Part shown: piece after piece, positions 1-7,873 of the stretch
How the letters are laid out: every line of letters starts with the position of its first letter
Position numbering within the stretch: the stretch's first letter is position 1
NCBI GenBank assembly: GCA_903925515.1
Contig: CAIYFP010000180.1
Location: 1 to 25,256, forward strand
Length of the DNA stretch: 25,256 nucleotides
DNA from: an uncultured Verrucomicrobiota bacterium
GTDB taxonomy: Bacteria > Verrucomicrobiota > Verrucomicrobiia > Limisphaerales > UBA9464
Direction: 5' to 3'
Made by a program: the position numbers and the translations under genes
Notes under the pieces: generated by a model
Database searches by the model: none
What the model was told of the DNA's origin: nothing
The model's input: the letters and a program-made list of their open reading frames with translations, nothing else

Positions 1-1061
1 CCCGTTTCATTCATGTCCTCCCTTCTTGAAATCCCGTACAACCCGCCGTCCAGCCCCTTCCCCGGCCAGTTCAACTGGTCGATTCCAAGGTCCTCGACCA
101 TGCCCATCAACACGGGGTTCACCAGCAGCTCCGCCGCCAACGGGGCCAGCTCGAACGACGTCGGCAACGGCACCCGCCTCGCAGGAATGCCCGCCCCCGC
201 CAACGTCGAGGTGGCCACCGCCGCCAGGGCATCGTCCCCGAGGACCCAGACCGGCGAGGGTCTCGAAGCCAACTGCTGCAAGGCCCCGTGCGCCAGCCCC
301 AGCAAGTCCACCACGCGCGGCCCGGGCCAATACAACCCTTCCACGAACTTGGCCACCACGTTCTGCACGCAGCCACCCAGCGCCTCGGACGTTGCCAACA
401 CGAAGCCCGCCCGGTGCGCGTCCATGGCCTCCCGGATTCCGGACGCCAGCCGCCCGGCCCATGGCCCATGATTCCATGCCTCCAACGCATCCGCCATAGC
501 CATGCCACCCATCAGGCCATGGCCACGGATGCCGCTTGCCAGCCTCCATGCCGCGGCGAAGCCGCAGAGCGGGCCAATCACACGGATCAGGATGGTGAAC
601 TCGTCCTCGACCGGAAACCCCTCCACCCGCGCGCGGTCCTCGCGAAGCCTTGCCAGCAATCCCGCGCTCTCCCGCCTCCCTGCACGGGCCTGCCCCTCCT
701 CCGTCGCCGAGGTCACGACGACCACCGAGCCAAACTCGGCCCTCCGCTCAAGGGCCATTCGCGCGTTGGCGCCCAGCCCTTGGCTGAACACAACGAGCGT
801 CCGGTCGCGGCTCGTCCGCCCGGGAAATGCGGGATCAAGGAACGCCGACAACGGCTCGAACCATGACGGGACGTCCGTGCACCGCCGAAGCAACGCCGCG
901 AGGTAACGCGCATGGGCTTCCGAGCTGCCCACGCCTGTCGTCACCACGCCCCCCGGCATCGGAACCCATGGCTCGCCCGGAGCTCCCGCGAGGATCCGAC
1001 GGGCCATGGGCCATGCCTCCTCCATTCGGCGCCTCATCAAGCCGTGCCCCAGCGCATCCAT
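1..1061 (-). CDS. SIS-domain (sugar isomerase-like) protein, 3' end off the window
   Basis: I translated this frame by hand: it is open from ATG 1061 to the left edge, about 353 codons with no stop. The start lies 7 nt after the stop of the GTP cyclohydrolase-like gene, so the two are probably co-transcribed. Near residues 40-50 is a Gly/Ser-rich phosphosugar-type loop (TTGVGSSEAHARYL). It is followed by an alternating hydrophobic strand, LVVFSQGLGANARMAL, and then SVVVVTSATEEG, the usual order in a SIS fold. A second half-domain follows, with AGFVLATSEALGG and SPVWVLGDDALAAVA. SIS domains bind phosphosugars in isomerases, aminotransferases and regulators. No glutaminase domain is visible, so it is not a whole GlmS. 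No signal peptide is seen, so it is probably cytoplasmic. The family call rests on motif pattern by eye, and the substrate is unknown. Confidence 0.6.
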   Translation of the reverse strand, partial: MDALGHGLMRRRMEEAWPMARRILAGAPGEPWVPMPGGVVTTGVGSSEAHARYLAALLRRCTDVPSWFEPLSAFLDPAFPGRTSRDRTLVVFSQGLGANARMALERRAEFGSVVVVTSATEEGQARAGRRESAGLLARLREDRARVEGFPVEDEFTILIRVIGPLCGFAAAWRLASGIRGHGLMGGMAMADALEAWNHGPWAGRLASGIREAMDAHRAGFVLATSEALGGCVQNVVAKFVEGLYWPGPRVVDLLGLAHGALQQLASRPSPVWVLGDDALAAVATSTLAGAGIPARRVPLPTSFELAPLAAELLVNPVLMGMVEDLGIDQLNWPGKGLDGGLYGISRREDMNET

Positions 1062-1068
1062 GCATCCG

Positions 1069-2613
1069 TCAGTCCGCAACATGCCGGTCATCCAGGAAGA
1101 TCCACTTGTGCACCTCGATCCCGTGCGCGTTCAGCGCCTCTGCATACTCCTTCTTTCGCACGAGGCTCGTCGGGGAGTTCATCACCATCTGGATCTTTCC
1201 CGACGGATAATGATGCCGGACCAGCCTCATGATCGAGTCGTAGTCCCGGCTGTCATAGCCCACTCCGAGCTTCCGGTACGACTCGTCGCTCGAGAACGAC
1301 AAACCCTGCTCCGTCAGCATCCGGTCCGTCGCATGCGCCCCGAACCCCGCGCCCCTCCCGTCAAAGTACAGCAGGAAGACGGCCCCGACCCCGTAGTGCA
1401 CGATCTGCTGGACCGACTTCTTGAACTTCACCCGGTTGTCCATGCTCACCAACGGGAGCCGATTGAACAATGACTCGCTCTGAATCCGCAGCACCGCGAC
1501 GTCATGCAACATCGGCTTCCCGTACGTCAGCACCACCATCTCCTGGCTCGTCACGATGTCGAAATAGACGTGGACCCGGAACCAGTAGGGCGTCGCGAGC
1601 AGCTCCGACAGGACCGAGCCCGGCGTCGCCACCCTTTGCAACCCGACGCTCCCGGCGCTCAGCCGCACGAGGAGGCGATTGCCCCGGATCACGTAGTAGT
1701 CCTCCACCACGGGCGCCTCGCCCCCCATCAGGCTCTCCACCGGAGCCTCCCGGAACACCTCATGGAAGCGTTCCTCCGACAACACAATCTCCCCGTCCAC
1801 TGGCTTGACGGGCAGGAAATAGGACGCCGCGTAGATGAACCGCTGGGCGTCCCTCAGCGCGTGCGGGCGAAACGGCATCACCGGCTCCGGCGCGAGCGCC
1901 CGCCGCACCCTCCCCCCGCCCGCCTGGACCAACCGGTGCCCCGAGTCCGCCTTCGACTCAAGGTACGCGGCATTGAACGGGGACGGCTCGAACTCCAACG
2001 ACTCCGTGCCCGCCACCTCGATCCCATGCGACGTCAACGCCGAGATCTTGTCCGGGTTGTTCGTCAGCAAGATGAACGGGGCCCTTACCCCCAGCAGATG
2101 ACACACGTCCGCCACGTCCTCGTACCCGCGATGGTCCTTCTTCAGCCCCATGCATCGATAGGCCTCAAACGTCGAGATCTGGTCATGCGAGGACTGCACC
2201 AGCATCCGGTCCCGTGCCTTGGCAACGTACCCGACCCCGCGCCCTTCCTGCATGAGGTAGAACAGGATTCCGCTCCCCTTGCGCTGGATCACCTCCAGCG
2301 CCCCCTCTAGCTGCTGCACGCAGTCGCAGTCGCACCCGCGCAGCGTCTCGCTCGTGATGCAGGACGAGTGGATCCTCGTGTACAGCACCCTCGCCCCGGT
2401 GATGTCCCCGGCAGCAAGCGCGATGACGTAGCCCTTGTGGATCACGTCTTGGAAGACGTGTGCCGTGAACCGCCCAAGGCGCGTCTCCACCCCGCAGCTC
2501 GCAAGGAACAACGTCGTCCCGCGCATGGGCCGGTCCTCCACCCCGGAACGTCGCAGCACCGCCCCCGTTGGGTGCTGCAGTTGCTCCACCAATTGCCGCA
2601 GGACGTCCGGCAT
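1069..2613 (-). CDS. Tandem GTP cyclohydrolase II-like protein with a degenerate second domain
   Basis: The predicted protein has 514 aa, about two and a half times a normal RibA (about 200 aa). Domain 1 (about residues 40-235) has the zinc motif C85-x10-C96-x-C98, then LMQEGRGVGY, the D-x-R-x-Y motif (DHRGY) and LLTNNPDK, all typical of GTP cyclohydrolase II. The K-x-x-A-Y-x-L-Q segment carrying the catalytic tyrosine of E. coli RibA reads KARDRMLVQ here, so that Tyr appears absent. Domain 2 (about residues 330-510) keeps FDGRGAGFGA, DSRDY and MNSPTS, but Ser381 replaces the first Cys and the CxC pair is gone. It is probably a pseudo-enzyme or structural half. I chose ATG 2613, preceded by GAAGGG. 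ATG 2658, after GGGAGGGGG, would add 15 residues. It may supply a formamidopyrimidine-type intermediate to a pathway other than riboflavin; that is inference. Confidence 0.8.
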   Translation of the reverse strand: MPDVLRQLVEQLQHPTGAVLRRSGVEDRPMRGTTLFLASCGVETRLGRFTAHVFQDVIHKGYVIALAAGDITGARVLYTRIHSSCITSETLRGCDCDCVQQLEGALEVIQRKGSGILFYLMQEGRGVGYVAKARDRMLVQSSHDQISTFEAYRCMGLKKDHRGYEDVADVCHLLGVRAPFILLTNNPDKISALTSHGIEVAGTESLEFEPSPFNAAYLESKADSGHRLVQAGGGRVRRALAPEPVMPFRPHALRDAQRFIYAASYFLPVKPVDGEIVLSEERFHEVFREAPVESLMGGEAPVVEDYYVIRGNRLLVRLSAGSVGLQRVATPGSVLSELLATPYWFRVHVYFDIVTSQEMVVLTYGKPMLHDVAVLRIQSESLFNRLPLVSMDNRVKFKKSVQQIVHYGVGAVFLLYFDGRGAGFGAHATDRMLTEQGLSFSSDESYRKLGVGYDSRDYDSIMRLVRHHYPSGKIQMVMNSPTSLVRKKEYAEALNAHGIEVHKWIFLDDRHVAD

Positions 2614-2897
2614 GCGCCCTTCATCGTGTCCACCATTCCCCGGCCCCGCGACGTTCATCCCCCTCCCGCCGCATTCCCCGTGCCACGGTCCATGCCATCT
2701 GCTGGCCCACGCGCCGTGGCGGGCCATGAGGGATCGGCTCCGGGCCCGATGATCTGCCATCCACCCTGCGGACGGCGCCTCGCCCACACATGGCCCGCCG
2801 GTTGCTTCCCTTTCGGCGGCGCTCATGCGGGCGCATGGCGGTGCAAAACAAGCCCCGTCATTCCTCGTCTGGTGTCGAAAATTAGCCGACTTGCACA
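2614..2897. promoter_or_regulatory. Divergent intergenic region between the cyclohydrolase-like gene and the receptor gene
   Basis: These 284 bp separate two divergently read genes and should hold both promoters. I found no convincing -35/-10 pair. The only A/T-rich stretch on the receptor side is just before the ATG, around 2850-2897. A 6-bp inverted repeat, CCGCCG at 2795-2800 and CGGCGG at 2814-2819 with a 13-nt loop, lies about 80 nt upstream of the receptor start. I recognised no riboswitch (purine, SAM or cobalamin). Confidence 0.35.
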
Positions 2898-5279
2898 ATG
2901 AAGACCCTCCTGCTCCCCGCGTCGCTGGCCAGCCTTACCTTCTCGGCCGGCGTCATGGCCCAGTCCACCAACTCCACCCCGGGCGGCCTCGACCGCATCG
3001 TCGTCGAGGGCATCCCCCTTGAGGAGCAGGTGGTCCCCACCGTTCGCCCCTTCAACTCCGTCTATGGCTCGGACCGCCCGATCCTCGAAACACCGCGCAA
3101 CGTCACCATCATCTCCCGCGAGCAACTCGACGCCATCAACATCTACGACGTGCGCGACTTCTCGAAGCTCACGTCCTCCTCCTACACCCGCTCGAACTTC
3201 GGGGCGCCCACCACCCCGGACATCCGGACCCAGATCGCCGACACCTTCGTCAACGGCATGCGGCAAGGCCTGACCTCCAATGGCAACGGCCTCCCCGTCA
3301 ACTTCAACTCCGTGGAGTCCGTCAACATCGTCAAGGGCCCGGCCTCCTCCGTGTACGGCCCGTCCCAGTATGTCGGCGGCTACGTCGATCTCATCACGAA
3401 GCGACCCTTCTACGACGGCTACCACGGCGAGGTGTCCACCACCTTCGGCATGTTCCAGCAGCGCCGTTGGACCGCCGACGTCGGGGCGCCCCTGCCGGGC
3501 AAGGAGGCCGCATGGCGCCTCAGCTACTCCGGCGAGGACTCCGGCAGCTACTACTACGACGGCTTCCGCAAGTCCCAGGCCGTCTATGGCGCCCTCGCAT
3601 GGCAGCCCAACGAGAAGTACGACGTCTTCTTCAACAACGAGTGGTTCTGGGCCAACTACACCGAGAACTTCGGAGTCAACCGCCCCACCCAGGAACTCAT
3701 CGACAACCGCCTCTACCAGACCGGCGTCAACAACAACCCCGCCCCGGACTTCGCCTCCTACCCGTTTGGCTACGTGGACGCCTCGGGCAACCCCATCTCG
3801 TTCTCGAACATCAACGTCCCCGCCGGCGCCGCCGCACCCCAGTCCGACCCCCAGAACAGCCGCTGGGTCACTTCGGGCTACCCCGTCGTCAACCGGATCG
3901 ACCCCGGCCCGCTCGTGAAGCTCGACCGCCGCCGCCGACTCCTGCGCCCCGGCGACGACTCCGAGGGCTTCTCCTACAACGCCCAGGCCGTCCAGACCTA
4001 CCATGCCTCCGACACCGTCGATGTCGCCAACAACACCATGTTCCGCTACATCGACCGCCAGACCGAGTCCTCCTACTACTATTCCGAGATCATCGACCCC
4101 TCATGGTCCGTCGAGAACCGCACCGAGGTCCGCATCAACCTCGAGAAGCATTCCATCAACACCGGCGCCGACGTCCGATACCAGTACGTCCGCGCGTTCA
4201 ATGACTTCTTCACCGAGCCCGCCAACGTCTGGGACCTCTCCCGGGACCTCTCGTACATCAACATCCGCAACTCCATCAACTTCCCCAACCCCTTCACGTC
4301 CGTCCCCGTCCCCGGCCACCCCGGCCGCTACTACACCCCGGACAACGGCGACTCCGGGGTCTCCCATTCGTTCTTCACCGGCCCGTTCTACCAGCATGAC
4401 TTTCGCATCACCGACCGTTGGTCCGTCCTCGGCGGGGGCCGCCTCAACGTCGTCAGCCTCGACTACTCCGACCCCGCCAAGTTCCTCCCCGGCGACTCCG
4501 TGACGCTGGGCCTCCCCAGCGCCAATGCATCCACGGTGTACAAGTTCACCCAGCGCCTCTCCGGCTATTTCACCTACAACTGGTCCCAGAACCCCGTCGG
4601 GTCCGTCGGCAATGGCGGCGGCTACACCACGGCCGGCCTCGCCAACTTCGCCAACCGAAACCTCCGCAACGAAGCCCAGCTCTACGAGGTCGGCTCCAAG
4701 GTCTCCCTCTACGACGGCAAGCTGTTCCTTGGGGGCGCCCTCTTCGAGCAAACTCGCGCCGACGCCCAGCTCAACCGCACCGTCGTCGAGTTCAACACCC
4801 GCGGCTTCGAGGTCGAGGCCAACTACCAGCCCAACCGGGAATTCTACCTCACCCTCGGCTATTCCTACCTCGACTCCACCGTCAACCAGCCCCAGTTCGA
4901 CGTCGGCAACACCACGCTCACCTCGCCCGCCGACCGGTTCTTCGCCATGTCCGGCGACTCCTTCCGCCGGCAAGGCGTGCCCACCCACCTCTTCAACTTC
5001 CTGACCACCTATCGCATCTACAAGGGCCTCGGAACCTCCGCGAATCTCGTGTTCACCTCCGAGATCAACAACAACGTCGCCGGCACCCTTGTCATCCCCA
5101 ACCAGTACACGCTCGACCTCACCGTCTTCTACACCACCCCGCGCTGGGACGCCCGCGTCATGCTGCTCAACCTCACCGACCAGAAGAACTGGTCCGCCCC
5201 CAACGCCGTCTATGGCAACGAGTCCATCGTGGCCGACCTCCCCTTCCGCCTCGAGGGCCGCGTCACGCTGAAGTTCTAG
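2898..5279 (+). CDS. TonB-dependent outer-membrane receptor
   Basis: A protein of 793 aa, normal for the family. It should be a 22-strand outer-membrane barrel with a plug that imports a scarce ligand using TonB/ExbBD energy. An N-terminal signal peptide ends at about residue 21 (GVMAQ). A TonB-box-like DRIVVEG follows. The plug carries TPRNVTIISREQL and the hallmark VNIVKGPASSVYGPSQYVGG. Long alternating aromatic strands follow, and the protein ends VTLKF with a terminal Phe, as expected for BAM-assembled barrels. The sequence resembles siderophore-type receptors, but its neighbours all handle purines, so a nucleoside or adenosyl compound is the likelier ligand (inference). It is first in the plus-strand cluster, followed by a strong hairpin and then the purine enzymes. 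No Shine-Dalgarno motif precedes the ATG. Confidence 0.9.
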   Translation: MKTLLLPASLASLTFSAGVMAQSTNSTPGGLDRIVVEGIPLEEQVVPTVRPFNSVYGSDRPILETPRNVTIISREQLDAINIYDVRDFSKLTSSSYTRSNFGAPTTPDIRTQIADTFVNGMRQGLTSNGNGLPVNFNSVESVNIVKGPASSVYGPSQYVGGYVDLITKRPFYDGYHGEVSTTFGMFQQRRWTADVGAPLPGKEAAWRLSYSGEDSGSYYYDGFRKSQAVYGALAWQPNEKYDVFFNNEWFWANYTENFGVNRPTQELIDNRLYQTGVNNNPAPDFASYPFGYVDASGNPISFSNINVPAGAAAPQSDPQNSRWVTSGYPVVNRIDPGPLVKLDRRRRLLRPGDDSEGFSYNAQAVQTYHASDTVDVANNTMFRYIDRQTESSYYYSEIIDPSWSVENRTEVRINLEKHSINTGADVRYQYVRAFNDFFTEPANVWDLSRDLSYINIRNSINFPNPFTSVPVPGHPGRYYTPDNGDSGVSHSFFTGPFYQHDFRITDRWSVLGGGRLNVVSLDYSDPAKFLPGDSVTLGLPSANASTVYKFTQRLSGYFTYNWSQNPVGSVGNGGGYTTAGLANFANRNLRNEAQLYEVGSKVSLYDGKLFLGGALFEQTRADAQLNRTVVEFNTRGFEVEANYQPNREFYLTLGYSYLDSTVNQPQFDVGNTTLTSPADRFFAMSGDSFRRQGVPTHLFNFLTTYRIYKGLGTSANLVFTSEINNNVAGTLVIPNQYTLDLTVFYTTPRWDARVMLLNLTDQKNWSAPNAVYGNESIVADLPFRLEGRVTLKF

Positions 5280-5295
5280 CCAGCATCCCGCCGCG

Positions 5296-5322
5296 AGCCC
5301 GGGCGCCCAACCCGCCCGGGCT
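5296..5322 (+). terminator. Perfect 10-bp hairpin after the receptor gene
   Basis: AGCCCGGGCG (5296-5305) and CGCCCGGGCT (5313-5322) are exact reverse complements around a 7-nt loop, starting 16 nt after the receptor stop. There is no T-run after it, so it is not a textbook intrinsic terminator. It could be a partial terminator or an mRNA-stabilising 3' structure that sets receptor expression apart from that of the downstream enzymes. Confidence 0.6.
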
Positions 5323-5366
5323 TGTGGCCCGCCGAAGCCTGCCCGGCATCACCCCACCCTCGCGCC

Positions 5367-6404
5367 ATGCGCCTTGCTCTTGCTGTCCTCCCTGTCGTCG
5401 TCGCCGCCGCATCCGCCGCCCAGCCCTTGAAGCCCAAGGTCGTCGTCGTCTCCACCTTCGAGATAGGCGCCGACATCGGCGACAAGCCCGGCGAGTTCCA
5501 ACTTTGGGTCGAGCGCGAGAACCTAGGCCAACCTCTCTCCCTGCCTTCCCTCTCCCGGCCCGCCCGGCTCTCCACCAACGGCGTCCTGGGCGTCGTCTCG
5601 GGAACCACCGTCCGCGCCGCCACCGAGATCATGGCCCTCGGGCTCTCCCCGGAACTCGACCTCTCCATGTCCTACTGGCTGGTCAACGGCATCGCCGGCG
5701 TCGATCCCGCCGACGCGTCCGTCGGCTCCGCCGCATGGGCGCTGAACGTCATCGACGGCGACATCGCCTACGAGATCGACTCCCGCGACGTCCCGCCCCA
5801 TTGGCCCTACGGGCTTGTGCCCATCGGCGGCAAGAAACCCAACGTCATCAACGAGGACGCCACATGGGCGCCCAAGCCCATGGCATGGAACCTCAACGCG
5901 GGGCTCGTCCATTGGGCCTTCAACCTCACCAAGGACACCCCCATTCCCGACTCCGACGCCGCACGCGCCCACCGCGCCCTTTACCTCGACCATGAGGCCG
6001 CGCGCCGCCCCGCCTCCGTCCTGCTTGGTGACAGCCTCGGCTCCTGCCGCTACTGGCACGGCAGGGCCATGACCCAATGGGCCAACGACTGGACGCGCCT
6101 CCACACCGCCGGCCATGGCAACTTCGTCATGACCAACATGGAGGACCACGGCATCGCCCATGCCCTCCAACGCCTCGCCGCGCTGCGCAAGGTGGACTTC
6201 AACCGCGTCCTGTTCCTCCGCACGGGCTCCAACTTCTGCACGCCCGCCCCGGGCAAGTCCGCCGCCGACTCCATGACCGAGGAGTACTCCGGCATGACCC
6301 CGGCATTGGAGGCCGCGCACCGCGTCGGCAGCCGCGTCGTCCGGGAGCTCGTCTCCGGATGGAGCCAATACCAAGGCCGAATCCCGTCCTCACCCCGCCC
6401 ATGA
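5367..6404 (+). CDS. NUP-family purine nucleoside protein, exported
   Basis: The protein has 345 aa. It matches the purine nucleoside permease (NUP) family, which resembles nucleoside phosphorylases: PKVVVVSTFEIGADIGDKPGEF, a Gly-rich LGVVSGTT, the hallmark YWLVNGIAGVDP, and later NFVMTNMEDHG and LRTGSNF. The ATG at 5367 gives a clean signal peptide (MRLALAVLPVVVAAASAAQ). After it no membrane span is visible, so despite the family name this looks like a soluble periplasmic nucleoside-binding or nucleoside-cleaving protein rather than a channel. Its stop overlaps the start of the deaminase gene by 4 nt (ATGA), which points to translational coupling. Likely substrates are inosine, guanosine or adenosine. 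Family call firm; activity inferred. Confidence 0.85.
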   Translation: MRLALAVLPVVVAAASAAQPLKPKVVVVSTFEIGADIGDKPGEFQLWVERENLGQPLSLPSLSRPARLSTNGVLGVVSGTTVRAATEIMALGLSPELDLSMSYWLVNGIAGVDPADASVGSAAWALNVIDGDIAYEIDSRDVPPHWPYGLVPIGGKKPNVINEDATWAPKPMAWNLNAGLVHWAFNLTKDTPIPDSDAARAHRALYLDHEAARRPASVLLGDSLGSCRYWHGRAMTQWANDWTRLHTAGHGNFVMTNMEDHGIAHALQRLAALRKVDFNRVLFLRTGSNFCTPAPGKSAADSMTEEYSGMTPALEAAHRVGSRVVRELVSGWSQYQGRIPSSPRP

Positions 6405-7864
6405 ACGCTCCACGGAGTTCCCGACCAGCCCGCCTCGTGCCATGCCCCCTCGCGAGGACCGTCTCGGCGATGGCCCACGCATGCTTCGTCGCCTTCGTCA
6501 CCGTGGCGGCCGTCGCCGCCGACTTCGGCCCACGCTTCGATGCCTTCAAGGCCGTGGCAACTCCCGGCGACCTCTACCGGTTCCTCTATGCCATGCCCAA
6601 GGCGGCCGACCTCCACCACCACGCCGGCGGTTGCTGGCGCATGGAGGACCTCCTCGACGTCGCCACCAACCCGGCGCGCAACGGCGGGAACCGCTTCTAC
6701 ACCCGCATCAAGGCAGGCACCTGTCCCGACGACCCCTCCCCATGGCGCCGGTTTGCAACCATCGCGGCCTTTACATGGAAGTCCCTCACGCCCTGCCAGC
6801 AGGCCGAGTACGTGCCCCTCGACGAGCTCTCCCCGGCGCTGCGGAAGGAGTTCGTCAACTCCCTGCGCCTCGACCAACCCGGGGAGGGGCGCCAGGAGTT
6901 CTTCGAGGAAATCTGGCCCCGCCTCGGCGCGCTCGGCCGCAGCATCGACGTGTTCCTTGAAATGACCGTCGAGACCATGAGGCGCTACGGGGCCGAGGGC
7001 GTCCGCTACCTCGAGCCCCAGACCATCCCCATGGGCATGCTCGCCGCCGACGGGGCCATCATCGACCCGGACGAGTTCCATCGCCGCATGGCCAGCCGCC
7101 TTGCGCAGCCCGACGCCGTCGCCACCGGAGTGGCCGTGCGATGGCAGGTTGTCGTGCTCCGATTCACCCCGCTTGCTGAACGCGCCGTCGAGGAGGCCCA
7201 TGACTTCGTGGCGCGTCACCGTGACCTGTGGGTTGGAATCAACATGGCCGGACGCGAGGACAACGACAAAGGCCATCCCCGGCGCTTCCTCGACGTCTAT
7301 CGACGCATGCGCCTCAGGCACCAAGGCATCGGGCTTGCCATCCATGCAGGCGAGGTGGACGAGCCGAACGCCCACATGCGCGACACGCTCCTCCTCGGCG
7401 CGACCCGGCTCGGCCACGGCAACAACGTGCTCTCGGACGACGACCTCCTCCTCCACCTCCGCTCCCGCATCGCGTTCGTCGAGATCAACCTCGTCAGCAA
7501 CCTGCTGCTCGAGTACGTGCCCGACTATTCACGACATCACTTCGCCGAGTTGCTCCGCACCGGCGTCCCTTGCGGCCTGTCCACCGACGACTCCGGCATG
7601 TGGGACTCCAACATGACCGACGAGTACATGACCGCCGTCCGCGAGTTCAACCTGTCATGGGACGAGCTGGTGCGGTGCGGCCGGGCCAGCCTTGAGTGGT
7701 CCTTCGCGGAGCCCGCGCTCAAGCAGCGGCTGCTGGAGGGCTACGACCGCGACGTGCGGGCCTTCGAGCAGCGCTTCGCCAACGCCGACTGGAAGCCCCT
7801 CCTCCAATCCATCCGGCCCGTCGCGTATGGGTTTGCCGCGCGACGTTGGAACGTGGCCTTCTAG
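6401..7864 (+). CDS. Exported adenosine deaminase, ADA2/ADGF-like
   Basis: The protein has 487 aa; it should hydrolyse adenosine or deoxyadenosine to inosine and ammonia. Metal and catalytic motifs are complete: the His cluster in KAADLHHHAGG (residues 71-74), HAGE (H315, E318), LGHG (H339) and STDD (D396, D397). The length and the N-terminal extension match the secreted ADGF/ADA2 group rather than cytosolic Add (about 330 aa). A hydrophobic segment at about 23-40, ending VAAVAAD, acts as a signal peptide, and several cysteines in the mature part (such as C78) fit an oxidising periplasm. I chose ATG 6401 because it overlaps the upstream stop as ATGA. It lies between the NUP protein and the SAM-cleaving enzyme, so adenosine made by the latter would feed it. 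Confidence 0.9.
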   Translation: MNAPRSSRPARLVPCPLARTVSAMAHACFVAFVTVAAVAADFGPRFDAFKAVATPGDLYRFLYAMPKAADLHHHAGGCWRMEDLLDVATNPARNGGNRFYTRIKAGTCPDDPSPWRRFATIAAFTWKSLTPCQQAEYVPLDELSPALRKEFVNSLRLDQPGEGRQEFFEEIWPRLGALGRSIDVFLEMTVETMRRYGAEGVRYLEPQTIPMGMLAADGAIIDPDEFHRRMASRLAQPDAVATGVAVRWQVVVLRFTPLAERAVEEAHDFVARHRDLWVGINMAGREDNDKGHPRRFLDVYRRMRLRHQGIGLAIHAGEVDEPNAHMRDTLLLGATRLGHGNNVLSDDDLLLHLRSRIAFVEINLVSNLLLEYVPDYSRHHFAELLRTGVPCGLSTDDSGMWDSNMTDEYMTAVREFNLSWDELVRCGRASLEWSFAEPALKQRLLEGYDRDVRAFEQRFANADWKPLLQSIRPVAYGFAARRWNVAF

Positions 7865-7873
7865 GAACGTTCC
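7864..7873. repeat. 10-bp perfect palindrome between two coding regions
   Basis: GGAACGTTCC starts at the last base of the deaminase stop codon and ends directly before the ATG of the SAM-cleaving enzyme gene. It occupies the place where a ribosome binding site would be expected. It may be an operator-like site or chance. Confidence 0.4.

Noticed and set aside
2614..2897. Purine, SAM or cobalamin riboswitch before the receptor gene
   Set aside because: No matching conserved core or pairing scheme was found by eye, only one 6-bp stem.
2823..4004. Minus-strand frame of about 393 codons opposite the receptor gene
   Set aside because: Val/Gly/Asp-rich shadow of the receptor coding strand with no conserved motif.
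4418..5995. Open frame of about 525 codons overlapping the receptor and NUP genes
   Set aside because: Frame-shifted shadow with Arg/Pro-rich low-complexity sequence. Both underlying genes have clear family motifs.
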